DNA of 29,800 nucleotides, taken from the NCBI GenBank assembly GCA_036560145.1, contig DATBRV010000154.1, positions 1 through 29,800 of the forward strand. The letters are read 5' to 3'. The notes below the pieces were generated by a model. The model was not told where the DNA came from. It saw nothing but the letters and a program-made list of their open reading frames with translations, and searched no databases. Shown here one piece after another: positions 14,773 to 22,965 of this stretch; positions within the stretch are counted from its first letter, which is position 1; every line of letters starts with the position of its first letter. The DNA comes from DATBRV01 sp036560145. Lineage in GTDB: Bacteria; Myxococcota_A; UBA9160; SMWR01. Position numbers and translations under genes: made by a program.

Positions 14773-16737
14773 CTATAGCTCTCGATACCCGCTCCGCACG
14801 AGATAATCGTGTGTCTCGTCGACCTCTCTGAGCGGCGGCACGAACACGACCGTCGCGTCGCGCCCGCGAGTCATCAGCACGCGATACGCATTCAGCCGTA
14901 GCTGGAATGCATCCCTGACCTGGTCCCCATTCCTGTAGGTCCGCGCCCGAGCGGCGGACCATCCCTCCTGCTTTCGTGCCAGGTCGGTACCCCAAGCCAG
15001 CAGCACGGCATCGAGCTCGAGGCCTTGTGCGCCGAACTCCGTTACGCAGGTTCGTAGGTGACGGCAAGATCGGCCGCCAGCCACACCTTCGGCGTCTCCG
15101 TACCACGGGCCGTACCTCACCTGCTTGGTCGCCTGGTAGCCGTTGGGTACGCCAAAGGTTTCGAGATCGCGATCCCGCGACGACGCCACGAGTCCGAAAC
15201 GGGCATCGGGGTCTTCGGCGTAGCGCTCGCGGAGGTAATCCTTGCAGCGGTCGAGATCCCGGGCGATGCGAAGGTGATAGCCGTCTCGTTCGAGCCGAGC
15301 GGCGATCGCCGCATTCCCCGGTGCGGGCCTTCCCTCGAGCAGACCGCACACGAACCCGTGGATCTCCCCGGCCAGGTGGAACCGGATCTCCGTATCGAGA
15401 TTCAGGGTCGGACTCGGGACGAAGGACGCCGCGGAGCCCTCGAACAGGGCAGCCACCCCCGGCGGCCCATGCACCTGCCAGTTCGCTCGATTGCTCGAGC
15501 CTTCGATCGCATGCCGCCACTGCACGAGGCCGGCCTCCTCGCCCACGTGGATCTCCTGGCCGCTTCCGATCAGGCCCAGCACCACGCACCACTCGGGGAC
15601 GCGGTCCGCGAACTCGATGAAGTGTTCGGGCTCTGACTTCCCACTCTCGAAGCCGGGGGTTCCCGCGTGCTTGGCCTGCACCTGGGCGGCGTCGTAGGCG
15701 CGCTGGGCCTCGTCGAACACGAGTACGTGCTCGGGGGGCACGCGCTCCTGGCGGGCGGAGTAGCGCTTCACGTAGTCCTTGACGCCACGAACGAAGGTCT
15801 TGCCTCCGCCTCCGGCGGCGCGGAGCTCGTACTGGAGCACCTCCACAAGTGGGCCGTTACCAGAGAGGAACACGGCGGGGGCCGTTGGCTTTCCTGCGCC
15901 GCGCGCGACCGCCAGGTCGTCGAGAAAGTGGGCGTGCACCGTGCGGAGGCCCACAAGCGTTTTCCCCGCGCCGGGTACGCCGGTGAGGAGGATCAGGCGC
16001 CTCTGCTTCTTCTGCGCGGCTTCGTGGATGATGCGAGATACCTCTGCAACGGCCGGGTCGGTCGTGGCGGCGGCCTTGTGGATTCGTCGGAGATCGCCGC
16101 GCAGAAGGAGTTCGCGCGCAGCCTCTACCAAGGTTGGGAGAGGGCGGTAGGCTGACTCTGCAAGGAAGCTTGCCGCGGAGATCGCCGGCTCGGCAGCACC
16201 GGAGGTGAGCTCCTGCACGGCGCCATCGACTGCATCCGGGCCCATCACTTCTACGCCGCAGCGAGTGCCCAGCCTTCCTTTCGCGCGCATCGGGACGAGA
16301 ATCGGCACGACCGCCCGACCCTCGCAGGCGGCGTGGTAGCACTGGAGATCGCGCGCGTAGGCCGACGCCTGGTCGACGTCCGCCTGAGAGGGAAGCTCCT
16401 TGCCCTTGAGCTCGAGCACGATCACGGGGCCGCGCACGAGCAGCACGACATCGGGGCGCCGCGCTTCCATCGGAAGCTCGTACTCGAGGATCGCCGTGTA
16501 CTCGGCGGCGCCGGGATCGCGATCGACTACCTCCCCTACTTCGTGCTGGAGCTGCGGGATCGAGGCGTTCCAAGCTCGGATCTGCTCGTCGCCGGCGTCG
16601 CGAATGAAGTCTTCGAGGCGGGAGCGGATGATCCGCGCCTCTGTCCGGCGGAAGCGGGGGAAGTCGGATTCCCAACCATAGCGAGCTTCGGGGTCGGACA
16701 GATTTCGCTTCTCCTGTCGTTGGCCAGCGTCTAACAT
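14773..16737 (-). CDS. DUF2075 (Schlafen group 3-like) helicase with N-terminal PD-(D/E)XK-like nuclease domain
   Basis: 654 residues. The N-terminal part (about 25-200) contains PDVVLLV...VIVLELKGK, the D96...E109-x-K111 pattern of PD-(D/E)XK nucleases. The ATPase part has Walker A GVPGAGKT (253-260), Walker B VFDEAQ (341-345 region), and later EFGAQGLELD and VLMTRGR (620-626), matching DUF2075/superfamily 1 helicase motifs. A cytoplasmic nucleic-acid-processing enzyme is the clear reading; an anti-phage role is inference from architecture and the nearby toxin-antitoxin pair. No Shine-Dalgarno is visible at the ATG, and the divergent protease gene starts only 15 bases away. The domains look intact. 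Confidence 0.85.
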   Translation of the reverse strand: MLDAGQRQEKRNLSDPEARYGWESDFPRFRRTEARIIRSRLEDFIRDAGDEQIRAWNASIPQLQHEVGEVVDRDPGAAEYTAILEYELPMEARRPDVVLLVRGPVIVLELKGKELPSQADVDQASAYARDLQCYHAACEGRAVVPILVPMRAKGRLGTRCGVEVMGPDAVDGAVQELTSGAAEPAISAASFLAESAYRPLPTLVEAARELLLRGDLRRIHKAAATTDPAVAEVSRIIHEAAQKKQRRLILLTGVPGAGKTLVGLRTVHAHFLDDLAVARGAGKPTAPAVFLSGNGPLVEVLQYELRAAGGGGKTFVRGVKDYVKRYSARQERVPPEHVLVFDEAQRAYDAAQVQAKHAGTPGFESGKSEPEHFIEFADRVPEWCVVLGLIGSGQEIHVGEEAGLVQWRHAIEGSSNRANWQVHGPPGVAALFEGSAASFVPSPTLNLDTEIRFHLAGEIHGFVCGLLEGRPAPGNAAIAARLERDGYHLRIARDLDRCKDYLRERYAEDPDARFGLVASSRDRDLETFGVPNGYQATKQVRYGPWYGDAEGVAGGRSCRHLRTCVTEFGAQGLELDAVLLAWGTDLARKQEGWSAARARTYRNGDQVRDAFQLRLNAYRVLMTRGRDATVVFVPPLREVDETHDYLVRSGYREL

Positions 16738-16752
16738 TCGAAATTCGGGTGT

Positions 16753-19533
16753 ATGGGCTCACCGTTGCGCTTTCTTTGCAAGAGTTTTTTGCTCGCACTT
16801 TGGCTGCTGCCGGCTGCGGCGCTGGCTCAGCCTTCCGATCTCGAGCCTCGCCGCGCCCCTGAAAAGCCCTCGCAGACCCGCGTCGGGCCCGATCGCGACG
16901 CCGCTCGGGTAATCATCAAATTCAGCGAAGGCACCCGCGTGCGGCGCACCGCCCGCGGCCTCGAAGGCGCCTCCTCCTTCGAGCTCCCCCGCCTGCGCCC
17001 CGTCCTCGCCCACCACGGCCTCGCCCCGAGCGCCCTGCGCCGCCTCCTCCAGCTCCCCGAGAACCGCGTCGACACCCTGCGCGACCGCGCCCAGGCCCGC
17101 AGCCGCCGCGCCCTCGCCGACCTGAACCTCTACTTCCGCCTCGACGTCCCCCCCGAGGTCGACACCGCCGCGCTCTGCGACGAGCTCAACGCCCTTTCCT
17201 TCGTCGAGCTGGCCGAGCCCGACGCCCGGCCGATGCCGGCGCCAGTGGATCTCCCCCCGCCGACCCCCGATTTCTCGAGCCTCCAGAGCTACCGCGATCC
17301 GCCCCCAGCCGGGATCGGAGCGCTCGATCCACTCGCCGTTCCCGGCGGCGACGGCTCGGGAACCACGCTCGTGGACGTCGAATACAGCTGGAGGCTCGAC
17401 CACGAGGATCTCGAGCTGCCGCCCTCGGCGGTGATCAGCGCGGGGACGCCCTTCGATCCCTTCAACAGCCCCGAGCACGGCACCGCGGTGCTCGGCGAGA
17501 TCGGCGCGCTCGGGAACGGGTATGGCATGAGCGGCGCGGCGCGCGGGGCCACGCTGCGGGTGGCGCCCGCCGCCACCTTCGAGTTCGGCTACAGCCTGGC
17601 GCTCGCCATCACGGAGGCGCTCGAGGTACTCGAGCCGGGCGACGTGATCCTGCTCGAGCAGCAGATGTGCGTGTGCGGGCGGACCTGCAATTCCGCTTGC
17701 TCCGGCTGCGGCCCCGTCGAGTGGCTCCAGGCGAACTTCGACGCGATCTCGCTCGCCACCTCGCTGGGGGTGACGGTGGTCGAGGCGGCCGGCAACGGCG
17801 CCGTGCAGCTGGATGCCCCGGCCTGCCTCGATCTCTTCGACCGCAGCTTCCGGGATTCGGGGGCGATCATCGTCGGCGCGGGGAATCCCTTCCACGAGCG
17901 CCTCTCCTTCTCGTCGCACGGGAGTCGGGTCGATCTCCAGGCCTGGGGCGAGCGCGTCGCCACCACCGGCTACGGGGATCTCTTCAACGCGGGCGATCCG
18001 CTCCAGCGCTACACCAGCGGCTTCAACGGCACCTCGAGCGCCTCGCCGATCGTGGCGGCGGCGGCGCTCTCCGTGCAGGGCGCCCTGATCGCGAGCGGGG
18101 CGGGCCCCCTGGATCCCGTGCCCCTGCGCACGCTGCTCGCGCTCACGGGCGCGCCCCAGGAGGAGTGCGATCCGGTCGCTGAAAAAGTCGGCCCCTTCCC
18201 CAACCTTCCCGCCGCGCTCGGGCTGGCGGCGCCCGAAGGCCCGCCGCCCCAGTGCGACGACGGCCTCGACAACGACGCCGACGGGCGCTCCGACCTCTCG
18301 GACGGCGATTGCACCGCCGCCGCCGATCCGAGCGAGTGGTCGCTGCGCCCCGGCGACGTGCTGATCGCGGATACCGGCCCCTTCGAAGACCGGCCCGGCG
18401 GGATCAGCCCGCTCCTGCGCGTGGATCCGGTGAGCGGCTTCCAGACCGCGCTCACGGGCCCGAGCGAGGTGAGCGACGCCACCGCTCTCGCGCTCGGCCC
18501 CGAGGGCCGGCTGCTGGGGCTCGATTTCTCGCCGGCCAAGGTCTTCGAGATCGATCCCGCGTCGCCCGGGGTCTCGCTGTTCAGCGGCTGCGCGTCGCGC
18601 GCCTGGGGCTTCGCGACGGAGGCGGCGGGTACGATCGTCTACACCGACAGCCAGGCGGGCATCGTCAGGCGACTCGATCCGGTGTCGGGGGCGCAGACGA
18701 TCGCCAGCAGCGGCGGAAGCCTGGGCGTGCCCAGAGGGATCCAGGTCGAGATCGATGGCTCCCTCGTCGTCGTCGACGGCCTCGTGCCTCCCAACATCAA
18801 GGTGCTGCGCATCGATCCCGGCACGGGGGCGCAGACGATCCTGAGCCCCGCCGGCCTGCTCAACCAGCCTCGCGGCCTCGCGATCGAGAAGAACGGATCG
18901 CTGGTCGTGGCCAATCTGGGATTCGTGGTGCGCGTCGACGCCGTGAGCGGCGCGCAGTCGATGCTGGCGAGCGGCGGGAACCTCGCCGCGCTCGGCGGGA
19001 TCGCCGTCGACGACTGCACCGGGGATCTCTTCACCGCCGAGCGAGGGGTGACGGGCGCGACGCCCGCGCTGGTGCGCATCCATCCCGTGACGGGCGCGCA
19101 GACCGTCGTCTCCACGGGCGACCAGTTCGTGGAGCCGCTCGGTGTCTCCCTCGTGTACGGGGCCTGCGCGCCGGTGCCGCTGGTGGGAAGCGCGCTCGGC
19201 GGGAGCGTGGGCGTGACGATCGGCGAGGTGGAGGTGAGCATTCCGACCGTGGCAGGCCAGCCGCTCGCCCAGATCCTGAAAGCCCTCGCGCTCGCGATCC
19301 GCAATCACCCGGCGCTCGAGAGCCTCGCGATCGCGGCGACGGTCTCCGGCTCCGAGCTCCAGGTGCGCGGCGGCGCCCAGGCGGTGAGCGCCTTCAGCAA
19401 CGACCCGGGGCTGTTCCTGGGAATGCGCGCGACGAATCCGGTGCCGGCGATCTCGGCGCCGGGGCTAGCGCTTCTCGTCGGGCTGCTCGCAGCGGGAGCC
19501 GTGCTGGCCGGGCGAACCCCGCCCCGCTCATAG
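16753..19533 (+). CDS. Subtilisin-like (S8) serine protease fused to a beta-propeller, with C-terminal anchor
   Basis: 926 residues. Signal peptide 1-25; pro-region about 50-160. The S8 domain (about 200-480) has the triad D208 (LVDVE), H242 (EHGTAV) and S428 (GTSSASP), with oxyanion N348 (AAGNG). A cysteine cluster CVCGRTCNSACSGC sits at about 306-319. A Cys-Asp-Asp-Gly segment with Asp/Asn spacing (about 500-520) looks calcium-binding. Then come propeller blades each containing a form of DPVSGAQT. The C-terminus PAISAPG, hydrophobic segment and Arg resembles the anchor of the other propeller protein in this window. Likely a surface-exposed protease. No strong Shine-Dalgarno is seen. Its stop overlaps the convergent glycosyltransferase stop. 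Confidence 0.88.
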   Translation: MGSPLRFLCKSFLLALWLLPAAALAQPSDLEPRRAPEKPSQTRVGPDRDAARVIIKFSEGTRVRRTARGLEGASSFELPRLRPVLAHHGLAPSALRRLLQLPENRVDTLRDRAQARSRRALADLNLYFRLDVPPEVDTAALCDELNALSFVELAEPDARPMPAPVDLPPPTPDFSSLQSYRDPPPAGIGALDPLAVPGGDGSGTTLVDVEYSWRLDHEDLELPPSAVISAGTPFDPFNSPEHGTAVLGEIGALGNGYGMSGAARGATLRVAPAATFEFGYSLALAITEALEVLEPGDVILLEQQMCVCGRTCNSACSGCGPVEWLQANFDAISLATSLGVTVVEAAGNGAVQLDAPACLDLFDRSFRDSGAIIVGAGNPFHERLSFSSHGSRVDLQAWGERVATTGYGDLFNAGDPLQRYTSGFNGTSSASPIVAAAALSVQGALIASGAGPLDPVPLRTLLALTGAPQEECDPVAEKVGPFPNLPAALGLAAPEGPPPQCDDGLDNDADGRSDLSDGDCTAAADPSEWSLRPGDVLIADTGPFEDRPGGISPLLRVDPVSGFQTALTGPSEVSDATALALGPEGRLLGLDFSPAKVFEIDPASPGVSLFSGCASRAWGFATEAAGTIVYTDSQAGIVRRLDPVSGAQTIASSGGSLGVPRGIQVEIDGSLVVVDGLVPPNIKVLRIDPGTGAQTILSPAGLLNQPRGLAIEKNGSLVVANLGFVVRVDAVSGAQSMLASGGNLAALGGIAVDDCTGDLFTAERGVTGATPALVRIHPVTGAQTVVSTGDQFVEPLGVSLVYGACAPVPLVGSALGGSVGVTIGEVEVSIPTVAGQPLAQILKALALAIRNHPALESLAIAATVSGSELQVRGGAQAVSAFSNDPGLFLGMRATNPVPAISAPGLALLVGLLAAGAVLAGRTPPRS
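18427..19130 (+). repeat. DPVSGAQT-type propeller repeats within the protease gene
   Basis: The phrase recurs as DPVSGFQT, DPVSGAQT, DPGTGAQT, DAVSGAQS and HPVTGAQT, mostly about 40-55 codons apart. This fits a degenerate protein repeat (propeller blades), not a recent DNA duplication. Confidence 0.65.
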
Positions 19534-20436
19534 GCCCTGAAGCCTCCCCCAGAGCACGCTCGATTTCACCAGCGCCCGGGTCCACGTCTGCGGGCGGCAG
19601 CAGACGCGGCGGATGCGGTAGTTGAGCTCGGCCTCGACGGCCCTGCGAACCAGGTGCACGGGCTTTCCGAACAGCCGCGGCTGATCGGCAAAACGATCTT
19701 CGTCCACCAGCGCGTCGGCGTGCCCCTTGCCCATGAAGTAGCGGCGAAGAAACGCGGTCGACATGGCGGCGCGCGGGACGAAGTGACGCACGCGGGCGTC
19801 GGGAACCCAGCGCCCGCGGATGCCGTCGTCGAGCATCCTCCACATCACCCTCGTCTCGTACCCGCTGATCCTGCGCCCCGCGAAATCGCCCAGCCGCGTG
19901 TCGTAGGGATACTCGAGCTGGACCCTCCGCGGGATGGCGAAGTTGGCGCCGAACGGAACCGTCGCGTGCGTCAGCTCGATCGGGTCGGGGCCGGGATTCC
20001 GCAAGCCATAGGCGCCGCCGACGCGATCCATGGTGGCGGCGATCCAGCGCGGCGGAGCCGATTCGAAATCCGGGATGATGGGCCCGCCGAAGAGGCCGGC
20101 TTCGGGCCAGCGCTTGCGCGCCGCGACGTAGGCGGCGAGCCAGCCTTCAGAAGGCAGGACGTCGTCGTCGGTCCAGACGATCAGGCTCCCGCGCGCCTGC
20201 GACATCGCCAGGTGGACGGCATGCACCTTGCCGGGAACCGGCTGATGCAGGCGCCGGATCGGCAGCGCGCTCGCGTGGCGCTCGACGACGGCGTCGGTGT
20301 CGTCGGTGCAGTTGTTGTTGACGACCAGCAGCTCCCAGCGAAGATCCTTCGGAATTCGCAGCGATCGCATCCCGGACAGGGTTCGATCGAGCAGCTGCGC
20401 CCGATTCCACGTGCAGATGACGACGCTTGCGTCCAT
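19528..20436 (-). CDS. Family 2 glycosyltransferase
   Basis: 302 residues from the ATG at 20436. SVVICTWNRAQLL is the GT-A N-terminus. LLVVNNNCTDDT binds the nucleotide-sugar, TDDD (89-92) is the DXD metal site, and GANFAIPRR and ETRVMWRML follow in the usual GT2 order. It transfers a sugar from a nucleotide donor, probably to a surface polysaccharide or lipid carrier; the acceptor is unknown. No transmembrane segment is evident. A longer in-frame extension upstream to 21003 is low-complexity and antisense to the methyltransferase, so it is rejected. Its stop shares bases with the stop of the protease gene. Confidence 0.88.
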   Translation of the reverse strand: MDASVVICTWNRAQLLDRTLSGMRSLRIPKDLRWELLVVNNNCTDDTDAVVERHASALPIRRLHQPVPGKVHAVHLAMSQARGSLIVWTDDDVLPSEGWLAAYVAARKRWPEAGLFGGPIIPDFESAPPRWIAATMDRVGGAYGLRNPGPDPIELTHATVPFGANFAIPRRVQLEYPYDTRLGDFAGRRISGYETRVMWRMLDDGIRGRWVPDARVRHFVPRAAMSTAFLRRYFMGKGHADALVDEDRFADQPRLFGKPVHLVRRAVEAELNYRIRRVCCRPQTWTRALVKSSVLWGRLQGL

Positions 20437-20546
20437 TTCGTGTTCGCCGCCGGCGGTCGGCCGGGCGCCAGTATGAACCCCGCGCCTTTCGTCGTATAGC
20501 GCCTTGGGGAACCCCGGGCGGCTCGCGCCCGTCCAAGCAGGACGCG

Positions 20547-21227
20547 ATGTCACACCGGGCGGTTCAGCAGATCCGTGCCGACTTCGACCGCCTCGCGCGG
20601 CTGGCAGACGACGCCTGGGACCACAACCGTCAGCATCACGCCTTCCTGCTCGCGCGGGTGCCTCGCCCGTGCGGCGAGGCGCTCGAGATCGGGTGCGGGG
20701 CGGGGGCTTTCTCTCACGCCCTCGCGGCGCGCGCCGAGCGAGTGCTGGCTCTCGACCTTTCGCCGGAGATGATCCGCGTCGCCCGGGCCCGCGAACCGCG
20801 GCGCGCGAACCTCGCGTTCGAGCTCGCCGACGTCGCGAGCCGGCCGCTGCCGCGCGAGCGCTACGACTGCATCGCGTCGATCGCCACGCTGCACCATCTC
20901 GACCCGCGCACCCTGCTCCCGCGGCTGCGCGACGCGCTCCGGCCCGGCGGGACGCTCCTCGTTCTCGATCTCGTCTCCGGCGAGGGCGTGCTCGATCACG
21001 CACGCTCCGCGCTGGCGGTGGGCGTGAGCGGGGCGCTGCGGCTCGCTCACACGGGCCGGCTGCGGGATCCGAAGGAGGTGCGCGAGGCGTGGGAGGAGCA
21101 CGGGCGGGGCGAGACGTACCTGCGCCTCTCCGAGGTCCGGGAGATCTGCCGGGAGCTGCTCCCCGGCGCCGAGGTGCGGCGGCACCTGCTCTGGCGCTAC
21201 TCCATCGTGTGGAGGAAGCCCGCGTGA
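20547..21227 (+). CDS. Class I SAM-dependent methyltransferase
   Basis: 226 residues from the ATG at 20547, with AGGA a few bases upstream. Motif I is LEIGCGAGA (46-54), with acidic D70 after strand 2, then DCIASIATLHHL and LRPGGTLLVLDL in standard Rossmann order. WDHNRQHHAFLL near the N-terminus is seen in a subgroup of small-molecule methyltransferases. The substrate is unknown. The gene diverges from the glycosyltransferase, and its stop overlaps the GTG start of the GFA-family gene, so the two are co-translated. A longer start at 20427 would overlap the glycosyltransferase start and is rejected. Confidence 0.87.
   Translation: MSHRAVQQIRADFDRLARLADDAWDHNRQHHAFLLARVPRPCGEALEIGCGAGAFSHALAARAERVLALDLSPEMIRVARAREPRRANLAFELADVASRPLPRERYDCIASIATLHHLDPRTLLPRLRDALRPGGTLLVLDLVSGEGVLDHARSALAVGVSGALRLAHTGRLRDPKEVREAWEEHGRGETYLRLSEVREICRELLPGAEVRRHLLWRYSIVWRKPA
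21211..21216 (+). promoter_or_regulatory. Ribosome binding site GGAGGA supporting the GTG start
   Basis: It lies inside the 3' end of the methyltransferase gene, 7 bases before the GTG at 21224, and is the main reason to accept the non-ATG start. Confidence 0.7.
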
Positions 21228-21631
21228 AACCGGTCGTCGTCGAAGGGGGATGTCTGTGCGGCGCGGTGCGCTACCGCGCGAGCGGCGAGTCGAGCCATCC
21301 GAGTCTCTGCCATTGCAACTCCTGCCGCCGCGCGGCGGGGGCGCCGGTCGTCGCCTGGGCGACCTTTCCGCCGGAGCAGTTCGCCTTCACGAAGGGAGCG
21401 CCGACGCGTTACCGCTCGTCACCGCCGGTCGTGCGAACCTTCTGCCCCACCTGCGGGACGCCGCTCACCTATCAGCACACCTCGTTCCCCAACGAGATCG
21501 ACGTCACGATCGCGAGCCTCGACGATCCCTCTGCCTTCCCGCCCGCGGATCACACCTGGACGAGCGAGAAGATCGATTGGCTCGCTCTCGGGGACGCCCT
21601 CCCCCGGCATCCGCGCTCGCGCTTCGGATGA
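21224..21631 (+). CDS. GFA-family zinc-binding protein
   Basis: 135 residues starting at GTG, with GGAGGA at 21211-21216 (7-base spacing). Zinc cysteines: C10 and C12 in GGCLCGAVRY, C29, C31 and C34 in LCHCNSCRRAAGA, and C74 and C77 in FCPTCGTPL. This is the full pattern of the GFA (glutathione-dependent formaldehyde-activating) family. Many members are not formaldehyde enzymes, so the reaction is not assigned. The GTGA overlap with the methyltransferase stop implies coupled translation. It converges on the sigma factor gene with a 4-base gap. Confidence 0.9.
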   Translation: MKPVVVEGGCLCGAVRYRASGESSHPSLCHCNSCRRAAGAPVVAWATFPPEQFAFTKGAPTRYRSSPPVVRTFCPTCGTPLTYQHTSFPNEIDVTIASLDDPSAFPPADHTWTSEKIDWLALGDALPRHPRSRFG

Positions 21632-21635
21632 CGAC

Positions 21636-22946
21636 TCAGCTGCGCTCCACCTCGGCGAGACGGCGTTCGAGGTAGCGGCGTTCGGGGCCCGTTCCGACGC
21701 GCTCGAGGGCGCGGCGGTAGCAACGCGCGGCTTCCGGGAAGCGGCCGAGGCGGCGCAGCAGGTCGGCTTCGGTGGCCCAGAGCAGGTAGTAGCCATCGAG
21801 ATCGCCCTGCCGTTCGAGCGCGGCGACGAGCGCCAGCCCGGCTTCCGGGCCGTCCGCCATCGCGTAGGCGATGGCGCGATTGAGCTCGACCACGGCGCCT
21901 CCGCGCACGCGCACGAGCGCGTCATAGAACCGGGTGATCGCGCGCCAGTCGGTGGCGTCGGCGCGCGGGGCGCGGGCGTGCTCGGCGGCGATCGCGGCCC
22001 GGAGCGCGTCGGGGCCCGCGGGCTGCGCGGCGCGCGCGGCGGCGGCGAGCGCCAGGCCTTCTTCGATCTGCGGGCGGTTCCAGCGCGCGCGGTCCTGGTC
22101 CTCGAGCAGCACGATGTCGCCGGCCGGTGTCGTGCGCGTCTCCCGGCGCGCGTCGTGGAGCAGCATCAGCGCGAGCAGGCCGCGCGCCTCGGGGGAGCCG
22201 GGGAGCTGCTCGGCGAGCAGGCGCCCGAGGCGAATCGCCTCCTGCGAGAGATCCGGGCGCAGCAGCGCGTCGCCGCGGCTCGCGGAGTAGCCCTCGTTGA
22301 AGACGAGGTACACGACCGCCAGCGCGGCCTCGAGGCGCCCCTCCAGCAGCTCGGGCGGCGGAACCTGGTAGGGGATGCCGGCGTCGGCGATCTTGCGCTT
22401 GGCGCGCACCAGGCGCTGCGCGAGCGTCGCGGGCGGAACCAGGAAGGCGCGCGCGATCTCGTCGGTCGAGAGGCCGCAGAGCGTGCGCAGCGCGAGCGCC
22501 ACCTGCGACTCGAGCGCGAGCGCGGGATGGCAGCAGGTGAAGATCAGGCGCAAGCGCTCGTCGGGGATGGCGGCGTCCGAGAGCTCGGGCGGCTCGGCGC
22601 CGCGGCTCGCCGCGAGCTCCAGCGAGTGCCCGAGCTCCGCGCGCAGGGCCTCGAAGCGGCCCGCGCGCCGGAGCACGTCGATCGCCTTGTGGCGCGCGGT
22701 CGCCACCAGCCAGCCGCTCGGATTCCGCGGGCGGCCCTCGCGCGGCCAGCGCTCGAGCGCCACCGCGAAAGCCTCCTGCACCGCCTCCTCCGCGACGTGG
22801 AGGTCGCGGATGACGTGCGCGACGGAGGCGAGGATGCGCCCGAACTCCGCGCGATAAAACAACTCGATCTCGGCTCGGTCGACCAGGATGGGAGGAACAT
22901 AGAGTTCCCGGGGGAATTGTCGATTTCCGGCCAGCTCGTTCGACAT
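21636..22946 (-). CDS. ECF42-type RNA polymerase sigma factor with C-terminal TPR-like extension
   Basis: About 436 residues from the ATG at 22946. Sigma region 2 is FYRAEFGRILASVA...EEAVQEAFAVALERWP; region 4 is LRTLCGLSTDEIARAFLV...LAQRLVRAKRKIA. FTCCHPALALESQVALALRTL and the long helical C-terminal extension (about 200-436, DUF6596/TPR-like) are hallmarks of the ECF42 group. ECF42 factors have no anti-sigma and rely on this extension; they typically control genes for DGPF/YCII proteins, one of which lies nearby. The start is uncertain: if the dyad at 22918-22945 is its promoter, translation must begin downstream, with CTG at 22886 or TTG at 22862 as in-frame candidates. An ATG at 22967 also exists but overlaps the transferase start. 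Confidence 0.9.
   Translation of the reverse strand: MSNELAGNRQFPRELYVPPILVDRAEIELFYRAEFGRILASVAHVIRDLHVAEEAVQEAFAVALERWPREGRPRNPSGWLVATARHKAIDVLRRAGRFEALRAELGHSLELAASRGAEPPELSDAAIPDERLRLIFTCCHPALALESQVALALRTLCGLSTDEIARAFLVPPATLAQRLVRAKRKIADAGIPYQVPPPELLEGRLEAALAVVYLVFNEGYSASRGDALLRPDLSQEAIRLGRLLAEQLPGSPEARGLLALMLLHDARRETRTTPAGDIVLLEDQDRARWNRPQIEEGLALAAAARAAQPAGPDALRAAIAAEHARAPRADATDWRAITRFYDALVRVRGGAVVELNRAIAYAMADGPEAGLALVAALERQGDLDGYYLLWATEADLLRRLGRFPEAARCYRRALERVGTGPERRYLERRLAEVERS
22918..22945. promoter_or_regulatory. Perfect dyad reading as a bidirectional ECF42-type promoter
   Basis: TGTCGA (22918-22923) and TCGACA (22940-22945) are inverted repeats separated by 16 bases. On the plus strand this reads TGTCGA-N17-CGAC just ahead of the transferase Shine-Dalgarno. 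On the minus strand the same reading faces the sigma gene. As I recall, ECF42 promoters carry TGTCGA at -35 and CGA/TC at -10. A repressor operator is the main alternative. Confidence 0.55.
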
Positions 22947-22965
22947 CCCGGCAGGAGGAAGAGTC

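Noticed and set aside
16759..19308. Minus-strand open frame of 849 codons
   Set aside because: Antisense to the protease, whose catalytic residues are intact.
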